A DNA stretch of 64,000 bases from assembly GCF_015711605.1 (NCBI RefSeq), contig NZ_JABTEZ010000001.1, forward strand, positions 124,001 through 188,000. The letters run 5' to 3'. Both the position numbers and the translations under genes were made by a program. Below the pieces are notes generated by a model. The model did not search any database. It saw nothing but the letters and a program-made list of their open reading frames with translations, and had not been told where the DNA came from. The first letter of the stretch is position 1, and each line of letters opens with the position of its first letter. Source of the DNA: Planomonospora sp. ID67723. GTDB lineage: Bacteria > Actinomycetota > Actinomycetes > Streptosporangiales > Streptosporangiaceae. This document shows, one piece after another, positions 52,895-61,251 of the stretch.

Positions 52895-53740
52895 TCACCA
52901 GGCGCCGAAGACGGCCTCCCCGTTGGCGCTGATCGCGGCGGTGAGCTCGCCGGCCTCCATGCCCTTGACCTCGGCCAGGCAGCGCACGATCAGCGGGATG
53001 AGGTAGGGCGCGTTCGGCTTGCCCCGGTGCGGGACCGGCGGGAGGTAGGGCGCGTCGGTCTCGACCAGGAGCAGCTCCTTGGGCGCCACCTGTGCGGCCT
53101 CGCGGAGGTAGCCGGCGTTCTTGTAGGTGACCGGACCGGAGAAGGACATGAAGTAGCCGGCCTCGGCGCACTTCTTGGCCATCTCCGCGTCGCCGGAGTA
53201 GCTGTGGAAGACCACCGCGTCGGGCGCGCCCTGCTCGGCGAGCACGCGGAGCACGTCGTCGTGCGCCTCCCGGTCGTGGATGACCAGGGCCTTGCCGGTC
53301 CGCTTGGCGATCTCGATGTGCGCCCGGAAGGAGGCGTGCTGGTCGTCCTTGGACGCCCAGTCGCGGTAGTAGTCGAGACCGGTCTCCCCGACCGCCCGGA
53401 CCTGCGGCTCGCCGGCGAGCTCCTCGATCTCCGCCAGGACCTCGGAGGTCGCGGCGTGCGCCTCGTTGGGGTGGATCGCCACGCCGGCGTAGACGTCGCG
53501 GTGGACCCGGGCCACGTCGGCGTTCCACCGCGAGGAGGCCAGGTCGTATCCGATCGTGACCAGCCGGGTCACCCCGACCGCCCGGGACTCCTCGACGATC
53601 TTCTCCACGCTCGCCCCGGCCGCCTGCGCGGCCTGCGCCACGGGGTCGCCCGAGGACGCCTGGCGGTTGCCCACCATGATGTCGAGGTGGCAGTGGCTGT
53701 CGAACACTTCGCCGGTCAAAGGCTCCGGCGCAACGGGCAT
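52895..53740 (-). CDS. tatD: TatD-family metal-dependent DNase
   Basis: A 281-aa amidohydrolase-fold nuclease acting on DNA ends or D-aminoacyl-tRNA-like substrates. Metal ligands appear as FDSHCHLDIMV (HxH), AVGETGLDYYRDW (Glu), VIHDREAHDD (His), VFHSYSGDAEMAKK (His) and LLVETDAPYLPPVPHRGKPN (Asp). ATG 53738-53740 is chosen; a GTG 9 bases upstream is also possible. It converges head-to-tail with the propeller gene (3-bp gap) and lies downstream of metG behind a hairpin, the same pair as Rv1007c-Rv1008. Confidence 0.94.
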   Translation of the reverse strand: MPVAPEPLTGEVFDSHCHLDIMVGNRQASSGDPVAQAAQAAGASVEKIVEESRAVGVTRLVTIGYDLASSRWNADVARVHRDVYAGVAIHPNEAHAATSEVLAEIEELAGEPQVRAVGETGLDYYRDWASKDDQHASFRAHIEIAKRTGKALVIHDREAHDDVLRVLAEQGAPDAVVFHSYSGDAEMAKKCAEAGYFMSFSGPVTYKNAGYLREAAQVAPKELLLVETDAPYLPPVPHRGKPNAPYLIPLIVRCLAEVKGMEAGELTAAISANGEAVFGAW

Positions 53741-53834
53741 CGTGGTCACGCCGCCAAACTTACCGCCAGACGGCCGGCGGGCGTCCTGAGAGCGCACCGC
53801 AGGCGAACGTGAGAGCAGATCTCCGCCTCAGCGG

Positions 53835-53866
53835 AAAGCCGCCCGGGCCCGAAGGGCTCCGGGCGG
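53835..53866 (-). terminator. Hairpin after metG
   Basis: AGCCGCCCGG (53835-53844) pairs with CCGGGCGGCT (53857-53866). It lies 11 bases past the metG stop and is followed on the minus strand by TTTCC. It is a probable terminator before tatD. Confidence 0.7.
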
Positions 53867-53876
53867 CTCCGGCGGG

Positions 53877-55664
53877 TTACTCGCCCAGGCGGGCGAGCTC
53901 CTCGTCGACGATCTTGGGGTCGAGCTTGCGGAACAGCGGGGTCGGCGGGGCGAGCGGGGTGCCGCTCTGGATCGGAGTGGACTCCCAGCGGGCGCCGCCC
54001 TCGTAGGAGCCGGTGATGACGGGGTAGCTCCGGCCGCCCTCCTCGACCTCCTGCAGCTCCGGCATGCCCGACCAGAGACCGGTGCCGCCGAGCATCGCGT
54101 GGATCTTGTTGGAGGAGTTGGGCAGGAACGGGGTGAGCAGGGTCTTGGCGTCGTCGACCACCTGCAGGGCGACGTGCAGGATCGACTTGACCCGCTCGGG
54201 GTCGTCCTTGATCTTCCAGGGCTCCTGCTCGGCGAGGTAGCGGTTGGCGTCGCGGACGACGTCGAACGCCTCGGTGACCGCGTTCTTGAACCGGGAGCGG
54301 TTCAGCTCGGCGCCCACCGGGCCGAAGGCCGCGCGGGACCTGGCGAGCAGGGCGCGGTCGGCGTCGGTCAGCTCGCCCGCCTCGGGGATGGCCCCGAAGT
54401 TCTTGGCGGCCATCGAGATCGAGCGGTTGACCAGGTTGCCCCAGGCCGCCACCAGCTCGCCGTTGTTGCGGTTGAGGAACTCCGACCAGGTGAAGTCGGT
54501 GTCCTGGTTCTCCGGCCCGGCCACCGCGATGTAGTAGCGCAGCGCGTCGGCGTCGTAGCGCTCCAGGAAGTCGCGCACGTAGATGACGACCTGGCGGGAG
54601 GAGGAGAACTTGCGCCCCTCCATGGTGAGGAACTCGCTGGAGACGACCTCCGAGGGCAGGTTCAGCGCGCCGAGCGAGCCCGGCGTGCCGCCGCGCGCGC
54701 CCTGGCCGTTGTAGCCGAGCAGCAGCGCCGGCCAGATCTCCGAGTGGAAGACGATGTTGTCCTTGCCCATGAAGTAGTAGCCGCGGGCCTCGGGGTTCTG
54801 CCACCACTGCCGCCAGGCGTCCGGGTCTCCGGAGCGGTGGGCCCACTCGATGGAGGCGCTGAGGTAGCCGATGACCGCGTCGAACCAGACGTAGAGCCGC
54901 TTGTTGGCCTGGTCGCTCCAGCCCTCCAGCGGGATCGGCACACCCCAGTCGAGGTCCCGGGTGATCGCCCTGGGGTGCAGGTCTCCGAGCAGGTTGAGGG
55001 AGAACTTCAGCACGTTGGGCCGCCACTCGCCCTGCTTGGACTGCAGCCACGTGCCGAGCACCTCGGCGAAGGCGGGCAGGTCGAGCATGAAGTGCTCGGT
55101 CTCCACGAAGATCGGCGTCTCGCCGTTGATCCGGCTGACCGGGTTGATCAGTTCGATCGGGTCGAGCTGGTTGCCGCAGTTGTCGCACTGGTCGCCGCGG
55201 GCTCCGTCGTAGGAGCAGATCGGGCAGGTGCCCTCGATGTAGCGGTCGGGCAGGGTCCGGCCCGTGGACGGCGAGATCGCGCCCATCGTGGTCTTCGGGA
55301 AGATGTAGCCGTTGGCGTGCAGGCCCTTGAAGATCTCCTGCGCCACGGCGTAGTGGTTCTCGGTCGTCGTCCGGGTGAACAGGTCGTAGGAGAGCCCCAG
55401 GGCCGTGAGGTCCTCGGCGATCACCCGGTTGTAGCGGTCGGCGACCTCGCGGACGCCCCGGCCCTCCTTGTCGGCCTGCACCTGGATGGGCGTGCCGTGC
55501 TCGTCGGTCCCGGAGACCATCAGGACCTTGTTGCCCGCCATCCGCTGGTAGCGGCTGAAGACGTCGGACGGCACGCCGAATCCGGAGACGTGCCCGATGT
55601 GGCGGGGGCCGTTGGCGTAGGGCCAGGCGACCGCGGTCAGGATGTGCTGGGACTGCTGGGACAT
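53877..55664 (-). CDS. metG: Methionyl-tRNA synthetase
   Basis: Charges tRNA-Met with methionine. The 595-aa class I enzyme has HIGH in the form [20 protein letters not shown] and a zinc knuckle [21 protein letters not shown] (four Cys). The KMSKS-type loop is [12 protein letters not shown], and an anticodon-binding helical domain ends with [15 protein letters not shown]. No C-terminal tRNA-binding (EMAP-like) domain is present. The ATG at 55662-55664 starts directly at the conserved region. Confidence 0.97.
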   Translation of the reverse strand: MSQQSQHILTAVAWPYANGPRHIGHVSGFGVPSDVFSRYQRMAGNKVLMVSGTDEHGTPIQVQADKEGRGVREVADRYNRVIAEDLTALGLSYDLFTRTTTENHYAVAQEIFKGLHANGYIFPKTTMGAISPSTGRTLPDRYIEGTCPICSYDGARGDQCDNCGNQLDPIELINPVSRINGETPIFVETEHFMLDLPAFAEVLGTWLQSKQGEWRPNVLKFSLNLLGDLHPRAITRDLDWGVPIPLEGWSDQANKRLYVWFDAVIGYLSASIEWAHRSGDPDAWRQWWQNPEARGYYFMGKDNIVFHSEIWPALLLGYNGQGARGGTPGSLGALNLPSEVVSSEFLTMEGRKFSSSRQVVIYVRDFLERYDADALRYYIAVAGPENQDTDFTWSEFLNRNNGELVAAWGNLVNRSISMAAKNFGAIPEAGELTDADRALLARSRAAFGPVGAELNRSRFKNAVTEAFDVVRDANRYLAEQEPWKIKDDPERVKSILHVALQVVDDAKTLLTPFLPNSSNKIHAMLGGTGLWSGMPELQEVEEGGRSYPVITGSYEGGARWESTPIQSGTPLAPPTPLFRKLDPKIVDEELARLGE

Positions 55665-55752
55665 GGCCCTAAGCCTAGTGCCGGTCGCCTGTGAATCTTG
55701 TGCCTACCCGCCACACGGCCGAATCCCGCCCGCGAGGCGGACCGATCACGGG

Positions 55753-57027
55753 TCAGGCGGGGCTGATCTCCCGGCCTTCCGCCTCGTCCTCGCTCTCCCT
55801 GGCCTTCGTGCTCTGCCGGCTCTCCCGGGTCACGGCCTCGGCGGCCTCCTCGGCGGCGGAGGCGGCCACGTCGATGAGGGTCTCCTTGGTACGGCGGATG
55901 CCGAGGATGCTGATGAACAGCGACGCGAAGATGGTCTGGAAGCTCATGATCAGCGCCGTGGCCGAGGGCACGACGATGCGCAGCGACTCCGACGGGATCA
56001 GCGGGCCGAAGCTGCGCGTCTGCCAGTGGACCAGCGAGGCCACCAGACCGCCCAGACCGGCCAGGGCCAGCAGGCCGCCGGCGACCAGGCCCTTCTCCAG
56101 GGACACGATGTCGACGAGCTTGCGCACCCGCCTGTCCTCGGGCAGGAAGCCCTCCTCGGCGGCGTACACCTTCGTGAACAGGGCGAACAGCACCGCCTGG
56201 AAGCCGATCACCAGCATGGCCGAGGCGCCGACCAGGGTGTCGACGTCGAAGGCGAGCTTGCCGATGTAGACCGGGCCGAAGGTCAGCGCGGTGCCCGCGG
56301 CCAGTCCGAGGGTCATCATGACCAGACCGGGGATGAAGAACAGCCAGCGCGGGCTGTAGAGCATCAGGAAGCGCAGGTGGCGCCAGCCGTCCCGCCAGGA
56401 GCGCAGGTGCGGCGGACGGGAGCGGCCGTCGGGCGAGAGGGTGGTGGGGACCTCGCGCACGTCCAGCCCGGACAGGGTCGAGCGGACCACCATCTCGCTG
56501 GCGAACTCCATGCCGCCGGTCTGCAGGCCCAGCTTCAGGATCGAGTCGCGCCGGAAGCCGCGCAGGCCGCAGTGGAAGTCGCCGATGGCGCTGGGGAAGA
56601 ACAGCCGGCCGATGAAGGAGAGCACCGGGTTGCCCAGATAGCGGTGGAGCGGGGGCATCGCGCCCGGCGCGATCCCGCCCTTGAACCGGTTGCCCATCAC
56701 CAGGTCGGCGCCGTCGCGCAGCTGCTCCACGAAGGGCAGCAGCGCGGTGAAGTCGTAGGAGTCGTCGGCGTCGCCCATGATGACGTACGTGCCGCGGGCG
56801 GCGCGGATGCCGCCGATGAGGGCGTTGCCGTACCCCTTGGCATCGATGTGCACGACCCGGGCCCCGGCGTCGCGCGCGAGCTGCTGGGAGCCGTCGGTGC
56901 TGCCGTTGTCGGCGATCAGCACCTCCCCGTCGATGCCGTGTTCGCGCATGCAGGCCAGGGCCTTGCGCACGCAGGTCTCCACGGTCTCCGCCTCGTTGAG
57001 GCAGGGCATGACCACGGTCAGTTCCAC
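55753..57027 (-). CDS. Polyprenyl-phosphate-type family 2 glycosyltransferase with membrane domain
   Basis: A 424-aa enzyme of the dolichol-phosphate mannosyltransferase/DPM1-like class. The GT-A domain (residues 1-210) shows VVMPCLNEAETVETCV, VLIADNGSTDGS and the metal motif YVIMGDADDSYDF. A membrane part with four helices follows (about 225-400), and the cytoplasmic tail is acidic. Such enzymes make polyprenyl-phosphate sugars, the donors used by membrane glycosyltransferases like the GT39-type proteins encoded just downstream. The GTG start has AAGGG upstream. It is divergent from the membrane glycosyltransferase gene at 57129 over a 101-bp gap. Confidence 0.9.
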   Translation of the reverse strand: MELTVVMPCLNEAETVETCVRKALACMREHGIDGEVLIADNGSTDGSQQLARDAGARVVHIDAKGYGNALIGGIRAARGTYVIMGDADDSYDFTALLPFVEQLRDGADLVMGNRFKGGIAPGAMPPLHRYLGNPVLSFIGRLFFPSAIGDFHCGLRGFRRDSILKLGLQTGGMEFASEMVVRSTLSGLDVREVPTTLSPDGRSRPPHLRSWRDGWRHLRFLMLYSPRWLFFIPGLVMMTLGLAAGTALTFGPVYIGKLAFDVDTLVGASAMLVIGFQAVLFALFTKVYAAEEGFLPEDRRVRKLVDIVSLEKGLVAGGLLALAGLGGLVASLVHWQTRSFGPLIPSESLRIVVPSATALIMSFQTIFASLFISILGIRRTKETLIDVAASAAEEAAEAVTRESRQSTKARESEDEAEGREISPA

Positions 57028-57128
57028 GTCTCGAACCCTTCAGTCACAGCACAGGCAATCCCACCATCATGCCCCCTACCTTCAGGTGCCCGCGTCGTCT
57101 CGGCCAAACGGCTGGCATTCTGTAATGC

Positions 57129-58685
57129 ATGGTGACCGTCGCGGATCGACCACGCCTGGACACGCCCCCGGCCGGCAGGAGGGCCCGGGTGCTCATGTTC
57201 ATTCGCCGCCATCGCGTCTTCGCGGCCGTCCTGGCGGCGGCGTTCCTGCTCCGCGTGATCACCATGCTCGGGTACGGCCCGGCGTTGTGGTTCAACGACT
57301 CCTACGAATACGTCTCGGGAGCGGTCAACCCCGACCGGCCCAGCGCCCTGCGCCCGAACGGCTACTCCTTCTGGCTCCTGCTGCTGCGCCCCTTCCACAG
57401 CTTCAGCCTGGTCGCCTTCACCCAGCACCTGATGGGGCTGGCCGTGGCGGGGCTGATCTACGCGCTGCTGTACGCGCGGTTCCGGCTGCCGGGCTGGGCG
57501 GCGACGCTGGCGGCGGTGCCGGTGCTGTTCGACGCCTACCAGATCCAGCTCGAACACATGATCATGTCCGACACCATGTTCATGCTGCTGGTCGTGGGCG
57601 TCGTCACACTGGTGCTCTGGCACCGCACGGTCTCCTGGAAGCTGGGCGCGGTGATCGGGCTGCTGCTCGCGCTCACCGCGCTGACCCGCTCGATCGGCCT
57701 GCCGATCCTCGTGCTCGTCGCGGTCTACATGCTGGTCAAGCGCGCCGGGTGGAAGCCGATCGCGGCCATGGTGACCGCGTGCGCGCTGCCGGTGGCCGGC
57801 TACATGGCCTGGTTCGCCTCGGCGCACGGCCCCTTCGCGATGACCAACAGCGACGGCGCGATCCTCTACATGCGCACCGCGCTGTTCGCCGACTGCAAGA
57901 AGATGGGGGTCGACAAGCGCACGGAGCTGGAGCTGGCGCTGCTGTGCATCAGCGACCCGCCGGAACAGCGCCACTTCTCCGGGCAGAAGTACCTGTGGTG
58001 GGCGGAGAACGGCCAGCGCTTCCACGCCTTCGGGGTGGGCACCACGTTCACCCCGGAGATGAACCGGACCGCCGGTGATTTCGCCAAGCGGGCCATCCTC
58101 TCCCAGCCCGGCGACTACCTCGCGCTCGTGGCCGGCGACTTCTTCCGCGCCTTCCACTGGGGACGGCCGCAGTTCCCGGACGCCAAGACCTACCTGCAGT
58201 ACGAGTTCCTGCCGGACAAGAAGGTGCTGCCGTCCTGGTCGTCCCCGAAGGGGAGCACCACCGACCGCGACGCGCAGACCTACGATCCGGACCTGCCCAC
58301 CGCGCTGATCAGCGACAAGCTGAGGGTGATCGGCACCGATCTCCACGACCCGTGGGCCGCCTTCATGCAGGGCTACCAGCGCGTCGCCCGGCTGCCCGGC
58401 ATCGTGCTCGGCGCCCTGCTCCTGGTCGGCCTGGCCGGAGTGGCGGCGCGCAGGCGCGCGCTGGGCGGGCCGGTGCTGCTGCCGTGGCTGGCCGCCTTCG
58501 GCCTCATCCTCGCCCCGGCGGCGACCGCCGAGTTCGACTACCGCTACCTGCTGCCCGCGGTGCCGCTGGCGTGCCTCGCCGCGGCGATCTCACTGCGCCA
58601 CGGGGTCAGGCTGCCCGGCCGGCTCACCCGGGGCCGACCCACCCCCGCGTCAGCATCCGCCGCCACCACTCTCCGTACGGGATGA
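57129..58685 (+). CDS. Large membrane glycosyltransferase (GT39/GT87-like, C-type fold)
   Basis: A 518-aa protein with 10-12 membrane helices. The first outer loop carries a catalytic acidic site in the form ALWFNDSYEYVSGA, close to the Asp-Glu motif of PMT/ArnT-type GT-C enzymes but with Asp-Ser. A large outer domain (about residues 225-420) contains WAENGQRFHAFGVG and WGRPQFPDAKTYL. The acceptor is unknown; the polyprenyl-phosphate transferase divergent from it may supply the donor. ATG 57129 has no clear ribosome-binding site. Its last 62 bases overlap the convergent pmt-like gene. Confidence 0.82.
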   Translation: MVTVADRPRLDTPPAGRRARVLMFIRRHRVFAAVLAAAFLLRVITMLGYGPALWFNDSYEYVSGAVNPDRPSALRPNGYSFWLLLLRPFHSFSLVAFTQHLMGLAVAGLIYALLYARFRLPGWAATLAAVPVLFDAYQIQLEHMIMSDTMFMLLVVGVVTLVLWHRTVSWKLGAVIGLLLALTALTRSIGLPILVLVAVYMLVKRAGWKPIAAMVTACALPVAGYMAWFASAHGPFAMTNSDGAILYMRTALFADCKKMGVDKRTELELALLCISDPPEQRHFSGQKYLWWAENGQRFHAFGVGTTFTPEMNRTAGDFAKRAILSQPGDYLALVAGDFFRAFHWGRPQFPDAKTYLQYEFLPDKKVLPSWSSPKGSTTDRDAQTYDPDLPTALISDKLRVIGTDLHDPWAAFMQGYQRVARLPGIVLGALLLVGLAGVAARRRALGGPVLLPWLAAFGLILAPAATAEFDYRYLLPAVPLACLAAAISLRHGVRLPGRLTRGRPTPASASAATTLRTG

Positions 58686-60195
58686 CCTCCGCGGCGAGCA
58701 CCGGGTGGAGCCACCAGAAGTTCGCCACCGCGAGCAGGGTCAACGTGCCGACCAGCGCGGCCCCCACCGCCCTGCGGTTGGGCGGGGCGCCGGCCGGGCC
58801 GATGACCAGCCCGGCGGCGAGCACGATCGCCAGGATCATGAACGGGATCATCGGGACCGCGTAGAACAGGAACATCGTCCGGTTGTGCGCGATCGCGTAG
58901 TAGAACCAGGGCAGCCAGCCCGCGGCGTAGGCCAGCAGCACGGCCCCGGCCCGCCAGTCGCGGACCGCCGCATACCTGACGATCATCGCGATCAGCGCGG
59001 CGATGGCGCCGAACCAGATGACCGGGGTGCCGACCCCGAGCACCTCCTGCGCGCACCGGTCGGCACCGCACCCGCTCTGCGGAGTCTCCCAGTGGAACGC
59101 CACCGGGCGCAGCAGCAGCGGCCACTGCCAGGGCTCGGACTGGTAGTCGTGCGGGGTCGACAGGCCGTTGTGGAAACCGAGAACCTGCACGTGGTAGGAC
59201 AGCCACGAGCGGAGCGAGTCGAAGACGAAGAAGACCGGCCCCTGGCTGACGGCCTGCGCCCAGTTGCGCCCCCAGCCCAGGGGCGAGGCGAACCAGCCCG
59301 CCCAGGAGATCGTGTAGACGGCGGCGGGCACGAGGGCCGAAGCGAGCAGTGCGGTGGGTGCGTCCTTGTTCAGCGCCCCGGTGTACGGCCTGCGCAGGCC
59401 GACGGCGCGCCGGGCGCCGGCGTCCCAGACCAGGGACATGACGGCGAAGGCGAGCAGGAAGAAGACGCCCGACCACTTGACGGCACAGGCCGCGCCCAGC
59501 ATGGCCCCGGCCGCGATCCGCCACGGGCGCATGCCCAGCCAGGGCCCCTGCTCGCTCGGCGGGGAGGCGACGTACCAGTCGGCGAGGCGGGCGCGGGCAC
59601 GGTCGCGGTCGACCACCAGGCAGGCGAAGCCGGCCAGCACGAACAGCATCAGGAAGATGTCCAGCAGCGCCGTACGGGAGAGCACGAAGTGCAGTCCCTC
59701 AAGGGCCAGCAGCAGTCCGGCCAGGCAGCCCAGCAGGGTGGAGCGGGTCATCCGGCGGGCGGTCCTGGCCAGGATGAGGATCGACAGCACCCCGGCCACC
59801 GCCACGGCGAACCGCCAGCCGAAGGGGTTCATGCCGAACAGCTGCTCCCCGCCCGCGATCAGCCACTTGCCCAGCGGCGGATGGGCCACGAACAGCGGGC
59901 AGGGATCGGCGTCCGCGGGCGAGCATGTCTCCCAGATACGGGTGTCCCCGGCGACGAGCATGCGGTCGGCGACCGGGTCCTCGGCGCTGCCGAGCGCCTT
60001 GCGCTCCACGCCGAAGGTGAGCAGCGCGAAGGCGTCCTTGGCGTAGTAGGTCTCGTCGAACATGACCGCGTGCGGCTGCCCGAGGTTGACGAAGCGCAGG
60101 ACCGCGCCGAACCCGGCGACCAGGAGCGGGCCGAGCCAGCCCCACAGGACGCTTCCCGGCATGGGCGGCACCAGCCGCTCCCGCGTCGATCCCAT
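58624..60195 (-). CDS. Protein O-mannosyltransferase (PMT), paralogue 1
   Basis: A 523-aa GT39 enzyme that moves mannose from polyprenyl-phosphate mannose to Ser/Thr of secreted proteins. The catalytic Asp-Glu is in AVMFDETYYAKDAF, followed by FVAHPPLGKWLIAGGEQLFG and about eleven helices. The loop after the catalytic motif (LLTFGVERKALGSAEDP, with ETCSPADADPCPLF) differs from paralogue 2, while the blocks around it are identical even at DNA level. It is convergent with the membrane glycosyltransferase gene and lies 21 bp downstream of rsmI on the same strand, matching the rsmI-pmt order of Rv1003-Rv1002c. It may be the ancestral copy. Confidence 0.92.
   Translation of the reverse strand: MGSTRERLVPPMPGSVLWGWLGPLLVAGFGAVLRFVNLGQPHAVMFDETYYAKDAFALLTFGVERKALGSAEDPVADRMLVAGDTRIWETCSPADADPCPLFVAHPPLGKWLIAGGEQLFGMNPFGWRFAVAVAGVLSILILARTARRMTRSTLLGCLAGLLLALEGLHFVLSRTALLDIFLMLFVLAGFACLVVDRDRARARLADWYVASPPSEQGPWLGMRPWRIAAGAMLGAACAVKWSGVFFLLAFAVMSLVWDAGARRAVGLRRPYTGALNKDAPTALLASALVPAAVYTISWAGWFASPLGWGRNWAQAVSQGPVFFVFDSLRSWLSYHVQVLGFHNGLSTPHDYQSEPWQWPLLLRPVAFHWETPQSGCGADRCAQEVLGVGTPVIWFGAIAALIAMIVRYAAVRDWRAGAVLLAYAAGWLPWFYYAIAHNRTMFLFYAVPMIPFMILAIVLAAGLVIGPAGAPPNRRAVGAALVGTLTLLAVANFWWLHPVLAAEVIPYGEWWRRMLTRGWVGPG
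59351..59883 (-). repeat. Left arm of a 533-bp inverted repeat
   Basis: This stretch of pmt paralogue 1 is the reverse complement of 61621-62153 in paralogue 2, with no mismatch found by eye. Two further identical blocks are 60024-60177 against 61342-61495 (154 bp) and a block of about 180 bp near the gene ends. Confidence 0.85.
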
Positions 60196-60216
60196 TCGGG
60201 AAATTATGGTGATAAA

Positions 60217-61083
60217 TCAGCCCCGGTGGACAGCATCATAGAGATCGCGTTTGGGAATGCCCGCGACCTTGGCCACGTCCGCGATCGCCTGCTTCCGCGG
60301 CACGCCCGCCTCCGCGCGCCGTTCCACCTCGGCGACCAGATCCTCGATGACCGGCTCCGCCTCGTCCGCGACGTGCCCGCCGACGACGACGGTGATCTCG
60401 CCCTTGACGCCCTGGGCGGCCCACTCGGCGAGCTCTCCCAGCCCGCCCCGCCGTACCTCCTCGTAGGTCTTGGTGAGCTCCCGGCAGACCGCGGCGGGGC
60501 GGTCGGCCCCGAACGCCTCGGCCATCGCCGCCAGCGCGGCCGCCAGCCGGTGCGGCGCCTCGAAGAAGACCATCGTGCGCTCCTCGGCGGCCAGGGCCGC
60601 CAGCCTGCGCGCCCGTTCGCCCGGCTTGCGCGGCGGGAAGCCCTCGAAGCAGAACCGGTCGCTGGGCAGTCCGGAGATCGCCAGCGCGGTGGTGACCGCG
60701 GAGGGACCGGGCAGCGAGGTGACCGCGACCCCGGCCCCGACGGCCAGGCGGGTCAGGCGGTAGCCGGGGTCGGAGACGCCGGGCATGCCCGCGTCGGTGA
60801 TGACCAGCACGGTGTAGCCGGCCAGGAGCACTTCCAGGAGCTCGGCGGCCCGGCCGGTCTCGTTGGCGTCGTAGTAGGAGACGATCCGGCCGCCGATCTC
60901 CGCGCCCAGGTCCGCGGCGAGGCGGCGCAGGCGGCGGGTGTCCTCGGCCGCCACCACGTCGGCCGTCTCCAGTGCCCGGCGCAACCGCGGGGAGGCGTCA
61001 CCCGCCTGCCCGATCGGCGCCCCCGCCAGTATCAGCCTGCCGTTCTCAGTCCCGCTCTCCGTCACCCTTCCATCCTCCCCCAT
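60217..61083 (-). CDS. rsmI: 16S rRNA (cytidine-1402 2'-O)-methyltransferase RsmI
   Basis: Methylates the ribose of C1402 in the ribosomal decoding centre. The 288-aa tetrapyrrole-methylase-fold protein has LILAGAPIGQAGDASPRLRRAL, AAEDTRRLRRL, the SAM-binding VITDAGMPGVSDPG and the TSLPGPSAVTTALAISGL loop. FFEAPHRLAAAL and the C-terminal GVPRKQAIADVAKVAGIPKRDLYDAV helix are also present. The gene sits inside the loop between the two inverted pmt copies, so it would be turned around by recombination between them. The 168-bp gap to paralogue 2 (61084-61251) is GC-rich and holds both promoters. Confidence 0.95.
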   Translation of the reverse strand: MGEDGRVTESGTENGRLILAGAPIGQAGDASPRLRRALETADVVAAEDTRRLRRLAADLGAEIGGRIVSYYDANETGRAAELLEVLLAGYTVLVITDAGMPGVSDPGYRLTRLAVGAGVAVTSLPGPSAVTTALAISGLPSDRFCFEGFPPRKPGERARRLAALAAEERTMVFFEAPHRLAAALAAMAEAFGADRPAAVCRELTKTYEEVRRGGLGELAEWAAQGVKGEITVVVGGHVADEAEPVIEDLVAEVERRAEAGVPRKQAIADVAKVAGIPKRDLYDAVHRG

Positions 61084-61251
61084 CTCGGGCGGGCCCCGGC
61101 GGCGCGGCCACCGCCGTCCGGGACGGGGCCCCCGCCGCGGACGGCGGGCGTCCGGCGCGGACCGCGGACGCCGTCGAGGAGAAACTCCCTAATTAGGACC
61201 CCAGGGGCGTTTCCCGGGCGACAGAGGTCGACTGGCCCGTACGATGTCCCG

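Noticed and set aside
58705-61251. N-terminal extension of pmt paralogue 2 back to 58705
   Set aside because: The frame is open but antisense to pmt paralogue 1 and rsmI. PMT similarity begins only near 61340, and GTG 61252 or 61258 is the sensible start.
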